Virus record (IMG/VR): IMGVR_UViG_3300046507_000169
Span: 1-46,076 of that record
Length of the DNA: 46,076 nt
Source of the DNA: a virus
Strand: one strand, 5' to 3'
Shown: piece after piece, positions 32,310 to 41,043 of the stretch
Layout: every line of letters begins with the position of its first letter
Position numbering within the stretch: position 1 is the first letter of the stretch
Program-made: the position numbers and the translations under genes
Notes under the pieces: generated by a model
What the model was told of the DNA's origin: nothing
Seen by the model: the letters and a program-made list of their open reading frames with translations, nothing else
The model's database searches: none

Positions 32310-32824
32310 TGTGGCAAATCCTTCGCGCCTTGTTGGGCCCAGAAGCAGCAATGCTGACCATGGGCGACGGGCGCGGTGACAACTCAGGCAACGAGATGGA
32401 AGCCTTGCAGAAGGCTTACTCCGAAGCTCATGCCAAGAAGATGGCCGCACAGTCGGGGGGCTTAACCAGCCCTCCGGTCGCCGCACCACCTTCACCAAGC
32501 GCCCCAGCGCCCAATACGGATAACTGGGGTGTCATGGGCATGCCTTCGGCTGTCCCTGCATCGCAGGGCTTCCCAAACCAACCTCAGCCAGCACCAGCGC
32601 AGGCACAGGCTCCAATGCAGGTGCCAATGCCTCAGGCGCGTCCCATGGGCGCACCTCAGCAGGCAAGCGCTCAGCCTGACACCAGCTTCTTCATGCGCAA
32701 CGCGCTGATGCAGCAGGACCCAAATGGTGGCGGCTACATCGACCCTCAGGGCGCCGGGTCCGTACGCGGACCTGACCTGATCGCGAAGATGATGAGCTAC
32801 CTCCACAACAAGGACATGGCTTGA
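32309..32824 (+). CDS. Pro/Gln/Ala-rich protein after the portal
   Basis: 171 aa from ATG 32309 (TAATG). A short helical start (MEALQKAYSEAHAKKMAAQS), a long low-complexity Pro/Ala/Gln centre, and an ordered end (GSVRGPDLIAKMMSYLHNKD). Unknown; perhaps a head accessory or assembly factor. Confidence 0.65.
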   Translation: MWQILRALLGPEAAMLTMGDGRGDNSGNEMEALQKAYSEAHAKKMAAQSGGLTSPPVAAPPSPSAPAPNTDNWGVMGMPSAVPASQGFPNQPQPAPAQAQAPMQVPMPQARPMGAPQQASAQPDTSFFMRNALMQQDPNGGGYIDPQGAGSVRGPDLIAKMMSYLHNKDMA

Positions 32825-33141
32825 ACGATAGTACGATCCTCGCTCTCGGCGGCTTCTGTAAAGAGCTGCTGGGGGCCGAGGCCTTCAAAGCGTTGGTGGC
32901 GATGTTCGAACAGCAGTGCGCTGTCGATATCCTCAACACGCAGCCCCATGAAACCAAAGCCCGCGACTACATCCACGCGAGCCATCAGGGTTTCCAAAGC
33001 TTCCTCGGGCTCACGCGCAAGTTCGCTGACGCCTTCGACCAGCTCCCACAACATCAAGACAACCAGTCAGCCGCTCCAGGTCACGACGAGGAAGACCTCG
33101 ACGACCCGAGCGTGCACGACATTTACAACGGTAAGAACTGA
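32821..33141 (+). CDS. Small acidic helical protein before scaffold
   Basis: 106 aa from TTG 32821 (TTGA overlap). Helical (FCKELLGAEAFKALVAMFEQ, FQSFLGLTRKFADAFDQLPQ) with an acidic tail. Unknown function; its place between portal and scaffold suggests head assembly. Confidence 0.65.
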   Translation: MNDSTILALGGFCKELLGAEAFKALVAMFEQQCAVDILNTQPHETKARDYIHASHQGFQSFLGLTRKFADAFDQLPQHQDNQSAAPGHDEEDLDDPSVHDIYNGKN

Positions 33142-33143
33142 CC

Positions 33144-34211
33144 ATGCCAGCCATCCAATCGGACGCTGCTCTCCTGAACGAATACGACGAAGCCATTGAG
33201 AGCGATGACGCTTTCATGGACGCACTGTTTGGCAAATCCGACGAGGATACGGACGCTCGCAATGAGCCATCCGAAGATGCCGAGAATGAGGGTGTAGAGC
33301 CCTCGGAAGACGACGAGCACAACGACGACGAAACTGACGACGAGGACGCCTCCGAGGAAACTCCAGAGGACGAAGACGACGAAGGTGACGAAGGCGAAGA
33401 CAACGAAGACGAGAAGAACGACCAAGCCAAGGCCAAGAAGTTTGTCGAGGTTGATGACGATACGTACGTCAAGATCAAGTTCGACGGCGAGGACCGTGAA
33501 GTAAAGGTCGCCGACCTAAATCGTCTCTGGGGTCAAGAAGCTGCTCTTACCCGCAAGTCGCAGGAAGTCTCAACCGCGAAGACGCAGTACGACGAAGGGC
33601 AGGCGAAGAACATCGCCGCTTACAACGTTCTGCTCCAGCGTGCGACTGAACGCGCAAATGAGTACCGAAAGCTGCCGTGGACGCAGCTGATGAAGGACCC
33701 GAACGTAGACGCAGGGCAGCTCGCAGCGCTGCAGGCTGAAGCCCAGCGTGAGTTCGAGAACGAGCAGTTCCTGAAGAATGAAGTCGATGGCTTCATGCGT
33801 AAGGTCACTGACGATCAGCAGAAGATGCGACAGGAAGCGGCCCGTGATGCCCTCAGGGCTATCAATGACACCGCAAGCCCTCACCACATCAAGGGCTGGA
33901 CTGAAGCTCTCTACAACGACATCCGCTCCTTCGCGAGCAATCAGGGTGTCCCTGCGGAGATGGTGAACAACATCACCGATCCGGCAGCTATCAAAATCCT
34001 CCACATGGCCATGCAGTTCTCGCGTGGTGCGTCGAAGGTCGTGACCAAGAAGGTCAACAAGACCCCGACGAAGATTGTGAAGAACAGCGCGTCCGCTCCC
34101 GCCACTCGCGGAAGTGCCAAATCCGTCTCCGCCAAACAGGCTGCTGCCAAGGCGATGAAGACCGGCACTGTGAACGACGCAATCGACGCATTCGAAGCTC
34201 TCTTCGACTGA
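33144..34211 (+). CDS. Capsid scaffolding protein
   Basis: 355 aa from ATG 33144. Residues about 30-90 are an extreme run of Asp/Glu; the middle is helical and charged with Gln/Glu (QAEAQREFENEQFLKNEVDG); the last ~60 residues are basic (KVVTKKVNKTPTKIVKN). An acidic N-terminus, coiled middle and basic capsid-binding end, placed just before the major capsid gene, fit a scaffold. Confidence 0.8.
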   Translation: MPAIQSDAALLNEYDEAIESDDAFMDALFGKSDEDTDARNEPSEDAENEGVEPSEDDEHNDDETDDEDASEETPEDEDDEGDEGEDNEDEKNDQAKAKKFVEVDDDTYVKIKFDGEDREVKVADLNRLWGQEAALTRKSQEVSTAKTQYDEGQAKNIAAYNVLLQRATERANEYRKLPWTQLMKDPNVDAGQLAALQAEAQREFENEQFLKNEVDGFMRKVTDDQQKMRQEAARDALRAINDTASPHHIKGWTEALYNDIRSFASNQGVPAEMVNNITDPAAIKILHMAMQFSRGASKVVTKKVNKTPTKIVKNSASAPATRGSAKSVSAKQAAAKAMKTGTVNDAIDAFEALFD

Positions 34212-34242
34212 TACCAACACTTTTCAAGAAGACATTTTTTAT

Positions 34243-35151
34243 ATGCCCCAGTTTACTTCTTTCGACCTCGTCGGCGTTAAGGAAAACGTTTCCAACGTCA
34301 TCACCAACCTGACCCCGCGCAAGACCCCGATGCAGTCGGGTATCGGCAACGAGAAGGTCACCCAGCCGCTGTTCCAGTGGCAGGAAGATAGCCTGCGCGA
34401 CGTCGCAGACAACGCCGCTGTTGAAGGCGCGGACGCTGCGTTCGCTACCCTCAGCCCGACCGTGATGCGCAACAACTACACGCAAATCTTTCAGGAAGCC
34501 ATTCAGGTTTCTGATCGTGCGGACGTTGTGTCTTCGTATGGCCGCAAGCGTGAGTTCGCCTACCAGATGGCCAAGACGGCTGCTCAGGTCAAGCGTGACC
34601 GCGAGTACGCTCTGGTTGGTAAGGCTGGTGACAAGGCCGCTGGCTCCAAGACCGTGGCTTCGACCATGGCTGGCGTGCAGCGTCAGATCGACAGCTCCTG
34701 CGTGATCTACACGGGCGCCAACGACGGCTCCAAGCCGCTCGATGAGGCGAACCTCGTGAAGGCGCTGAAGACCGCCTACAACAACGGTGCTGATCCGTCG
34801 CGCATTCAGGTGACCCCGGATAACTCGGTCGTGCTCGCTGGCTTCGCTGCGGCTGCTGGCCGTTACCGCACCATTCAGGGCAAGGACGCGAAGACCATCG
34901 TCAACGTGGTCAACCTCTACGTCTCGCCGTTCGGTGAGCAGAAGGTGGAGATCAACCGCTTCCTGAAGACCGGCAACACCCTGATCTACGAACCCGATCA
35001 GTGGACGAACGTCACTCTGCGCCCGTGGGCGAAGAAGGACCTCGCGAAGACCGGCGATAGCACGAAGGCTCAGCTGCTGGGCGAGTTCTCGCTCAAGCAC
35101 AAGAACTTCAAGGCTTCGACGCTCATCGTTGAAGCGGCTACCGGCTTCTAA
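34243..35151 (+). CDS. Major capsid protein (SU10/DUF5309 family)
   Basis: 302 aa. Segments typical of the SU10-type capsid family are visible: ENVSNVITNLTPRKTPMQSG, TVMRNNYTQIFQEAIQVSDR, REFAYQMAKTAAQVKRDREY and the C-terminal SLKHKNFKASTLIVE. It should adopt the HK97 fold and has no likeness to T7 gp10. The leader is unusually AT-rich (ATTTTTTAT just before the ATG) with AAGAAG 11 bases upstream. A strong terminator follows the gene, consistent with a high-level transcript ending here. Confidence 0.9.
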   Translation: MPQFTSFDLVGVKENVSNVITNLTPRKTPMQSGIGNEKVTQPLFQWQEDSLRDVADNAAVEGADAAFATLSPTVMRNNYTQIFQEAIQVSDRADVVSSYGRKREFAYQMAKTAAQVKRDREYALVGKAGDKAAGSKTVASTMAGVQRQIDSSCVIYTGANDGSKPLDEANLVKALKTAYNNGADPSRIQVTPDNSVVLAGFAAAAGRYRTIQGKDAKTIVNVVNLYVSPFGEQKVEINRFLKTGNTLIYEPDQWTNVTLRPWAKKDLAKTGDSTKAQLLGEFSLKHKNFKASTLIVEAATGF

Positions 35152-35160
35152 GCCAAACTG

Positions 35161-35197
35161 GGGGCCCCGGGAATTACCCGGGGTCTCCTTTTTTTCC
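35161..35197 (+). terminator. Terminator after the capsid gene
   Basis: CCCCGGG, loop AATTA, CCCGGGG, then TCTCC and T7. A 7-bp GC stem with U-tract, 10 bases after the capsid stop. Partial termination would favour capsid message over the downstream tail and lysis genes. Confidence 0.85.
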
Positions 35198-35208
35198 TTT
35201 GAGAATTT

Positions 35209-35529
35209 ATGTCAGCTGAAACTTTCTACGAGACCAACGTTCTCGACACGCTCATCTCCTTCGACGAAGACATGAGCAATGGCGACCTGATCATCAAGCG
35301 CGAGCAAGAAATCCCAGACTGGTGGCTGGCCGAGATGGCCAATCTGCAGACGGGCAAGCTCGATGCTACCGGAGACTTCCTTCACGTTGCTGCAGTGCCA
35401 GTGGCCGTCGTTGACGACCTACTGTTCAACTACAACTTCGACGTCATGAATGCACCTATCTCAGAGACGGTGCAGATGTTGCGCAAGTATGCACTCGACA
35501 AATTCATTCTGACTTCTAAACGCATTTGA
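35209..35529 (+). CDS. Hypothetical virion-module protein
   Basis: 106 aa from ATG 35209. Acidic/aromatic start (FYETNVLDTLISFDEDMSNG) and IPDWWLAEMANLQTG. Occurs between capsid and adaptor; possibly a head decoration or connector part. No family recognised. Confidence 0.65.
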   Translation: MSAETFYETNVLDTLISFDEDMSNGDLIIKREQEIPDWWLAEMANLQTGKLDATGDFLHVAAVPVAVVDDLLFNYNFDVMNAPISETVQMLRKYALDKFILTSKRI

Positions 35530-35535
35530 GACGAG

Positions 35536-36189
35536 ATGACCCTTGGAGAACTGAAGGCCCAATTCAAGGGTCTTCTCAACAACAACGTAATCAATAAGAA
35601 CGACGCGCTGCTCACCACCTTCATCAACCAGAGCATAATGCGCATCCAGAGGGAGCTTCGCGTTCCCTTCATGGAAAAGCAAATCCTTTACACCATCCCT
35701 GACACCTACACGAAGCTCGCGATCCCTTCGGACCTGCTGGAGCTTATCGCGATCATGGTGGATACCGACAACGATGGTGTCCTCGAATACGAGCTGATGC
35801 GTTCAGACCTCACAAGGGTCATGCGTGAAAGCCAAGTGCCCGGCATGACGCCGCGCATGTTCACCCGACAGGGCGGCAGCTGGATACTAGGTCCACGACC
35901 AGGTATCGGCTCACAGGTCCTCATTCACTATTACGCCGAGTTCTCCGCTCTCAATGCCGACACCGACACCAACACGTGTCTGAAGGTCGCATGGGACGCT
36001 GTGCTCTACGGTGCGCTCTCGGCAGCTGCGGACTACCTGCAGGACGACGAGCGTGGCCCCAAGTTCGAAGCTCGATACGGCCAGATCACCAAGCTCCTTC
36101 AGGATCAGGCTGACGCCGACGAGCTGACTGCGGATGCCGTAATGGCGCCCGCGCTGCCCATTGGCAATGACGACGGATACGATTGGTAA
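35536..36189 (+). CDS. Head-tail adaptor (SU10-type)
   Basis: 217 aa. Layout of podovirus adaptor proteins: a helical start LGELKAQFKGLLNNNVINKN, then INQSIMRIQRELRVPFMEKQ, a beta domain (LYTIPDTYTKLAIPSDLLEL, IHYYAEFSALNADTDTN) and a helical end. It should form the dodecameric ring under the portal. Start ATG 35536. Confidence 0.75.
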   Translation: MTLGELKAQFKGLLNNNVINKNDALLTTFINQSIMRIQRELRVPFMEKQILYTIPDTYTKLAIPSDLLELIAIMVDTDNDGVLEYELMRSDLTRVMRESQVPGMTPRMFTRQGGSWILGPRPGIGSQVLIHYYAEFSALNADTDTNTCLKVAWDAVLYGALSAAADYLQDDERGPKFEARYGQITKLLQDQADADELTADAVMAPALPIGNDDGYDW

Positions 36190-37439
36190 TGACAACCTCC
36201 TCATTCTACACGGATGGGGAGACCTATGACACGGCTGTGGTGACATCGAACGATAGACCGTCGAGCACCACGCCTTCACAGGCTCCCAGCTCCTTCTTCA
36301 CGAATGGTGGTGTCGTGGGCGAGGGGACCGTGGTCAACAATGAGACCGGCCCCGGCCCGCAGTCCAACACGCCGTCCTCGTTCTTTACCGATGGCCCCGT
36401 GGTCACCACAGGTACCGTCGAGAGTAACGATAGCCCCGGCAACAACGCCACCTCCCAAGCTCCCAGCTCGTTCTTCCAAGACGGCGGCCTCTACGACTAC
36501 CTGTCGCAAGAGAGCGCCATTCTGGAGAGCCTTGACGCCCTTGCGGCGCAGGTGCAGACCAACGCTGCCCAGACCCAGACCAATACGAACATCGCGACCA
36601 ACAAGGCCGCCACTGCGACCACGCAGGCTAACAATGCCGCTGCGTCCGCTACCGATGCTGCCACGTCGGCAACCAACGCGCACACGAGCGAGACCAACGC
36701 GGCCTCCAGTGCTACTGCGGCGGCCTCCAGCGCTACCGATGCTGCCACCTCGGCCACCACGGCCACCACTGAGGCTGGCGTTGCGACCACGCAGGCGAAC
36801 CTCGCGACCAACAGGGCCGCTAATGCTCTGACAGACGCGAACAACGCTGCTGCCTCGGCAACCGCTGCAGCCACCAGCGAGACCAATGCTCACACGAGCG
36901 AAGTCAATGCTGCGGCCAGCGCTACCGCTGCTCTCACCTCAGGCTTCCCCGCTGGCACCCGTATGCTCTTCCAGCAGACGGCGGCTCCCACGGGTTGGAC
37001 GAAGGACGCCACGCACAACGACAAGGCGCTCAGGATCGTCTCAGGCTCCGTTGGGGCAGGCGGTACCAACGCATTCTCGACCGTCATGGCTCAGACCACG
37101 GTAGGTGCGCACACGCTGACCGCAGCTGAAGTGCCGAACCTTGGCGTCTCGGTGTCAGGCACCATCACCGTCTATCCGAACAACAACGGCGGCTACTACT
37201 ACCCGATGGGTGCTAGTGCTGGCTGGGGTGGCGTGGTGATCAATAGCTATCCGCTCGCAACGACCAACACCCAGATGGCTTACTTTGGTGGTCCCGCAGG
37301 CAACGTCACCTACTCGAACTACATGCAGGGTGGCAACAGCATGGCTGGTGGTACGACCAACGGCGGCGGCGGTGCACATTCCCATCCCATAACGATGAAC
37401 ATCCAGTATGTGGATTTCATCATCGCGCAGAAAGACTAA
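36189..37439 (+). CDS. Tail fibre with N-terminal repeats, coiled coil and collar-like tip
   Basis: 416 aa from ATG 36189 (TAATG; a TTG two codons earlier is less likely). Four parts are visible. Residues 1-105 hold repeated SSFFTDG/GxV..GTV.SND units. A short linker follows. Residues about 115-260 are an Ala/Thr/Asn heptad-like coiled coil with repeats such as NAAASATAAATSETNAHTSE. The tip begins PAGTRMLFQQTAAPTGW, a tail-collar style sequence, and ends in HSHPITMNIQYVDFIIAQKD. Likely the host-binding trimeric fibre. Confidence 0.8.
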   Translation: MTTSSFYTDGETYDTAVVTSNDRPSSTTPSQAPSSFFTNGGVVGEGTVVNNETGPGPQSNTPSSFFTDGPVVTTGTVESNDSPGNNATSQAPSSFFQDGGLYDYLSQESAILESLDALAAQVQTNAAQTQTNTNIATNKAATATTQANNAAASATDAATSATNAHTSETNAASSATAAASSATDAATSATTATTEAGVATTQANLATNRAANALTDANNAAASATAAATSETNAHTSEVNAAASATAALTSGFPAGTRMLFQQTAAPTGWTKDATHNDKALRIVSGSVGAGGTNAFSTVMAQTTVGAHTLTAAEVPNLGVSVSGTITVYPNNNGGYYYPMGASAGWGGVVINSYPLATTNTQMAYFGGPAGNVTYSNYMQGGNSMAGGTTNGGGGAHSHPITMNIQYVDFIIAQKD

Positions 37440-37741
37440 TGAACAACCTTCCTCCGAAGGATGTCGGATGTCATCGCACCGGCTTTGCAAAGAGCTGCCG
37501 TGAGTGTGTCATCGAACATAACTGCTCCCTGTGGATGCAGGTTATGGGCACTCACCCGAACACGGGCGAGCAGATGAATCACTTCGGCTGCGCTGACGCT
37601 TTCATCCCCGCACTTCTTATCGAGAACTCTCAGATGCAGCGCCAGACTGGTGCAGCCGTGGAGAGCTTCCGTAACGAAATGGTTTCGATCAACGAGCGTG
37701 CATTGGCCGCGCCAAGCGACATGAAGCTGATCAATGGCTGA
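37439..37741 (+). CDS. Cys-rich conserved protein next to tail fibre
   Basis: 100 aa from ATG 37439 (TAATG). The N-terminal half has Cys at 11, 20, 23, 29 and 51 with CHRTGFAKSCRECVIEHNCS and FGCADAF, plausible metal binding. The C-terminal half is one helix (IENSQMQRQTGAAVESFRNE). I have the impression this occurs beside fibre genes in other phages; function unknown. Confidence 0.7.
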   Translation: MNNLPPKDVGCHRTGFAKSCRECVIEHNCSLWMQVMGTHPNTGEQMNHFGCADAFIPALLIENSQMQRQTGAAVESFRNEMVSINERALAAPSDMKLING

Positions 37742-37982
37742 CTACAAGCTGTTCGATAATGGCATCATGCGCACATCTGACGGCCTGATGTTTCCTCCAG
37801 AGCCAGACAACACCTACTACCAGACCTATTTGGACTGGGTAGCAGCTGGTGGTGTGGCTGACCCGTACGTTCCGCCTCCAATGCCAACACCGCCTACGCC
37901 AGTAAACACGCCTCCGACTAACGCTGAACTCATGGCGCAGCTGCAGGCAATCGCCGCAGCACTCGGCGTCACCGTTTCCTAA
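37734..37982 (+). CDS. Small Pro-rich hypothetical protein
   Basis: 82 aa from ATG 37734, overlapping the previous gene. Residues 1-45 read MADYKLFDNGIMRTSDGLMF then QTYLDWVAAG, a pattern common in short tail-associated proteins. A Pro/Thr linker and a short helix follow. Unknown function. Confidence 0.65.
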   Translation: MADYKLFDNGIMRTSDGLMFPPEPDNTYYQTYLDWVAAGGVADPYVPPPMPTPPTPVNTPPTNAELMAQLQAIAAALGVTVS

Positions 37983-37986
37983 GGAG
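37981..37986 (+). promoter_or_regulatory. Ribosome-binding site deciding the endolysin start
   Basis: A perfect AAGGAG directly after the previous stop. Eight bases later comes ATC (37995), in frame with the endolysin. The nearest standard start, GTG 38013, is 26 bases away, too far for this site. Confidence 0.7.
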
Positions 37987-37994
37987 ACACGACA

Positions 37995-38705
37995 ATCAAC
38001 ATCTCGGCGCTGGTGGCACAAAATGCCGCCCGCTGGGGCCGTGCTAAGCTCACGCAAGGCCCTGCGTTTACGTCCGTCGCAAAGAAGCTTGTGGCGAACA
38101 AGAGCATCTATCGCGAACTCTCGGCGCTCACTGGCGTCCCTTGGTTCGTCATTGCCGTCATTCACCAACGTGAAGCCTCGGGCTCCTTCGGTGCCAACAT
38201 CGCCAACGGGCAGGTGTGGTCGAAGAAGACAACCATCGTTCCCATCGGTCGTGGCCCGTTCACGTCGTTCAAGGAAGCTGCACTCGACGCGCTGAAGAAC
38301 TGCGCGCCCTATGCTTCCAAGTGGAAGGACTGGACACCTGGTGGAACGTTGGCTCTCTTGGAGCAGTACAACGGCCTCGGCTATTACACACGTGGCGTCC
38401 CTTCGCCTTACATCTGGTCCGGTACGGATCAGTATAAGTCCGGCAAGTACATCCGCGATCACGTCTATGATCCCAAGACCGTTGACAGTCAGCTCGGCTG
38501 CGCTGGCCTGATCCTCGCGATGATGGCCTTGGACAGCTCCATTGAGATGGGCCTGCCGTCAACTCCCGAAGCCCACGTGGCCAATGAACACCCTGCGGCT
38601 CCCGCTGGTGTCACCAAGCCCGTAGCAGCTCCTGCGGCTCCCGTAGGAATCATCGACGCGGTCGCTGGGTTCTTCCGCCGTATCACCCAACCTCGAAAGA
38701 CATAA
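37995..38705 (+). CDS. Endolysin (lysozyme/transglycosylase-like)
   Basis: 236 aa if started at ATC 37995, 230 aa from GTG 38013. The core resembles phage glycan-cleaving lysins: LTGVPWFVIAVIHQREASGS (probable catalytic Glu in HQRE), GRGPFTSFKEAALDAL, YNGLGYYTRGVPSPYIWSGT and the end QLGCAGLILAMM. No signal peptide. A C-terminal Pro/Ala linker leads to a short basic tail. It lies directly before three holin-like genes, so it is the lysis enzyme. Confidence 0.85.
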   Translation: MNISALVAQNAARWGRAKLTQGPAFTSVAKKLVANKSIYRELSALTGVPWFVIAVIHQREASGSFGANIANGQVWSKKTTIVPIGRGPFTSFKEAALDALKNCAPYASKWKDWTPGGTLALLEQYNGLGYYTRGVPSPYIWSGTDQYKSGKYIRDHVYDPKTVDSQLGCAGLILAMMALDSSIEMGLPSTPEAHVANEHPAAPAGVTKPVAAPAAPVGIIDAVAGFFRRITQPRKT

Positions 38706-38707
38706 GC

Positions 38708-38956
38708 ATGTTCCGTCATGCATTCAGCCGCCTCCGTGCCTCACGGCTCGCGCAGGCTGGCGCTATCCTCGTGGTGCTCGGAGGTCTCTCCGAAGCGCTC
38801 GATCAGATCGGCGCGGTAGACCTTAGCAACCTCCCTGTAGTCGGCTCGCACGCCTCTGAAATCCTTGCGACCGCTGGCGTTGCCAAGATCATAATCCGTC
38901 TCGCCATGTTCCTGATCACGGGCCTCTCAGTGAAGACCGAGGAGACCCCGAAGTGA
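38708..38956 (+). CDS. Holin-like membrane protein
   Basis: 82 aa. Basic start (FRHAFSRLRASRL), a hydrophobic helix (AQAGAILVVLGGLSEAL) and a second one (VAKIIIRLAMFLITGL), charged tail. Size, topology and position after the endolysin fit a holin or antiholin. Confidence 0.7.
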   Translation: MFRHAFSRLRASRLAQAGAILVVLGGLSEALDQIGAVDLSNLPVVGSHASEILATAGVAKIIIRLAMFLITGLSVKTEETPK

Positions 38957-39378
38957 GCTTCCTGTTCAGTTTGCTCACTGGGCTCCCGGGCTTCCTCAAC
39001 GGCCTCCTGACCTACCTCAACAAGAAGCAGGACAACGCGCTGGAGCAATTCCGCATTGGCAATACCAATGGCAAGGAAGTCTCCATCGCTGTCGTTCAGG
39101 CCGAGCTTGCGCGTGTGCAGTCCATGCAGGCTGTCACCATCAACGCTATGTCCCATCCGATCTGGTGGGTGGCGTGGAGCCTCGGCGTCTTCCCTGTGCT
39201 GGCCTATCACGCCTGCGTCTACATCGTCTCCATCTTCCCCGGTCTCGAGTGGACCGTGCTGAAGGTGCCCGCCGAGCAGGCCGAGTTCGGACGCATCATT
39301 GTCAATTGGATGTTCGGTATTGGCGGCGCGTCTGCGCTCGTCAGCGGAGTATCACAGCTGTGGTCAAAGAGAACCTAA
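38953..39378 (+). CDS. Holin-like/lysis-associated membrane protein
   Basis: 141 aa from GTG 38953 (GTGA overlap). Short N-terminal hydrophobic part, a charged coiled-coil-like stretch (KKQDNALEQFRIGNTNGKEV, VQAELARVQSMQ) and two strong membrane segments (WWVAWSLGVFPVLAYHACVY and IIVNWMFGIGGASALVSGV). The form matches 3TM phage holins; a spanin function is less likely. Confidence 0.65.
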   Translation: MSFLFSLLTGLPGFLNGLLTYLNKKQDNALEQFRIGNTNGKEVSIAVVQAELARVQSMQAVTINAMSHPIWWVAWSLGVFPVLAYHACVYIVSIFPGLEWTVLKVPAEQAEFGRIIVNWMFGIGGASALVSGVSQLWSKRT

Positions 39379-39554
39379 TGGAAACCGCGACTACTGCAGG
39401 CGCTGGCGTAGCAATCACGTCACCGCTCTGGCTTCAGACCATCAACCCATACGTCCAATTCGTTGTGGCGTGCATGGGCGGCATCTGGATCGCCGTGCAG
39501 CTCTACTACAAAATCAAGAACGAACGAAAGGCTCGACGTGAAGACGCTGAGTGA
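39378..39554 (+). CDS. Small single-pass membrane protein (holin-like)
   Basis: 58 aa from ATG 39378 (TAATG). One membrane helix (FVVACMGGIWIAVQLYY) followed by a basic tail (KIKNERKARR). Type II/III holin layout, third membrane gene in a row after the endolysin. Confidence 0.65.
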   Translation: METATTAGAGVAITSPLWLQTINPYVQFVVACMGGIWIAVQLYYKIKNERKARREDAE

Positions 39555-39810
39555 GAACTTCTCGACCTCCCAGGTATCGGTCGGCACCACTGCCACCAAG
39601 ATACTCCCGGGCAAGGCGGGGGTTGACGAGATTACTATCGAGAACCTAGGCACCACGCAGGTGTTCATTGGTGGCCCCGGTGTCACCGCAGCGACAGGCT
39701 TTCCGCTCCCGGGCGTAGCTGGCGCAAGCATCACCCTCACTACCACCCAAGACATCTACGGCATCGTTGCCTCCGGTACGCAGACAGTCGCAGTCCTTGT
39801 GACCTCGTAA
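39538..39810 (+). CDS. Small beta-rich virion-like protein
   Basis: 90 aa from GTG 39538 with AAAGG 7 bases upstream, overlapping the holin-like gene. Sequence (VGTTATKILPGKAGVDEITI, VFIGGPGVTAATGFPLPG) looks like a small beta sandwich seen in head-fibre or decoration proteins. Function unknown. Confidence 0.65.
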   Translation: MKTLSENFSTSQVSVGTTATKILPGKAGVDEITIENLGTTQVFIGGPGVTAATGFPLPGVAGASITLTTTQDIYGIVASGTQTVAVLVTS

Positions 39811-41033
39811 TGCGTCACGGGCTCAATGTACCCGGCGTCCCGTCCATTGGTGGTCACAAAGGTCTCTGGCTCCCGTCGTCGTCTGGTGGCGGGAGTGGCC
39901 CGGGTCCTACGCTGCTTCCTCTCCATTCCCGTATCGTCTACTTCGGTGACAGCATTACGGCGAACCGAGGCTTCCCCGGTTACGCAGACTGGACGCAATA
40001 CCTGACACGTGGCCGGTTCTTCGGTCGCGCCATCGGCTCCAACGGTCTCGGCCCCACTGGCTGGAACCAAGGCGTCGTCGGCAACATCACCGACCAGCTG
40101 CTCGCGCGCATCTCCAACGTTATCGCTGAGGCGCCCAAGGTCGTCGTCGTCAAGGTTGGCACGAACGACATCGGCGCCAATGGCCGCACGGTAGGGCAGA
40201 TCACGCCCAACCTGCGCTCGATCTATGACCAGCTCATTGCGGCTGGTGCGAAGGTCGTGGCCTGCACGGTGATCCCGTGTGTTCCCTTCACGACGCAGCA
40301 GGAAGCCACACGGGTCGCGCTGAACGCGTGGATCATGTCGCAGACCGACGTGACCGTAGTGGACACCGCGTCTGCCATTACCAACCCGGCTACCCAGCTG
40401 CAGGCTGACGGCAAGCATCCCAATGGTCCCGGTGCGCAGCTCATGGCCGCCCTCGTGGCTCCCAAGGTCGCTTCGCTGATTGTCGCTACGGACATCCTGT
40501 ACGCGCCACCCACGGCTCCTGCAGAGAACCTGTATCTCAATCCGTTTTTCGCTGGTGGCACGACCACTGCGCCGAGCTGGACGTTCTTCCAAAGCGCCAA
40601 CGGGCTCACCCGCACATCCAGCAAGACAACGCTGGACGGCAACGACGCGCAGAAGATTGTCATGCAGGGCACCGCTACGGCGAACACCGCAGACAACCTC
40701 AGCCAGAACATCACTCCCGCTGGTGGCCTCGCTGGCGACATGTTCGAGGCTTGGATGGAAGTGCTCGTCAACAAGTGCACAGGCATCTCAGGCATGGCCC
40801 TCGCGGCTGGAACGAACACCTCAGGCTTCACCGCCATGTCCATCTCGGCTCAGGACGCTACCACGCTGACCGTGCCGTTCCGAGGTGTCCTCAGGGCTCC
40901 TCCGTCTGCACTGGCGGCCAATGGCGGCACCCTCAATCCTCGGCTGTCCTTCATCCCCGCCAATGGCGCTGTGGTGGATGCTGAGTTCGTCATCACACGC
41001 GCTGGCTACCGCAAGGTCCCTGCGTCTCAATAA
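39810..41033 (+). CDS. SGNH/GDSL hydrolase virion protein with C-terminal beta domain
   Basis: 407 aa. A flexible Gly/Ser/Pro start is followed by an SGNH hydrolase: block I GDSIT with nucleophile S48, block III GTND (117-120) and block V DGKHPNG with D200 and H203, so the triad is complete. Residues 240-405 are beta-rich (NLYLNPFFAGGTTTAPSWTF...), similar to carbohydrate-binding modules. Such enzymes on phages remove acetyl groups from surface polysaccharides. It follows the lysis genes and probably acts as a tail-associated deacetylase. Confidence 0.85.
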   Translation: MRHGLNVPGVPSIGGHKGLWLPSSSGGGSGPGPTLLPLHSRIVYFGDSITANRGFPGYADWTQYLTRGRFFGRAIGSNGLGPTGWNQGVVGNITDQLLARISNVIAEAPKVVVVKVGTNDIGANGRTVGQITPNLRSIYDQLIAAGAKVVACTVIPCVPFTTQQEATRVALNAWIMSQTDVTVVDTASAITNPATQLQADGKHPNGPGAQLMAALVAPKVASLIVATDILYAPPTAPAENLYLNPFFAGGTTTAPSWTFFQSANGLTRTSSKTTLDGNDAQKIVMQGTATANTADNLSQNITPAGGLAGDMFEAWMEVLVNKCTGISGMALAAGTNTSGFTAMSISAQDATTLTVPFRGVLRAPPSALAANGGTLNPRLSFIPANGAVVDAEFVITRAGYRKVPASQ

Positions 41034-41043
41034 GGAGTGCCTA

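Noticed and set aside
35209-35529. Assigning a tail-tube or decoration function to the 106-aa protein
   Set aside because: Position alone is suggestive; no motif supports a specific role.
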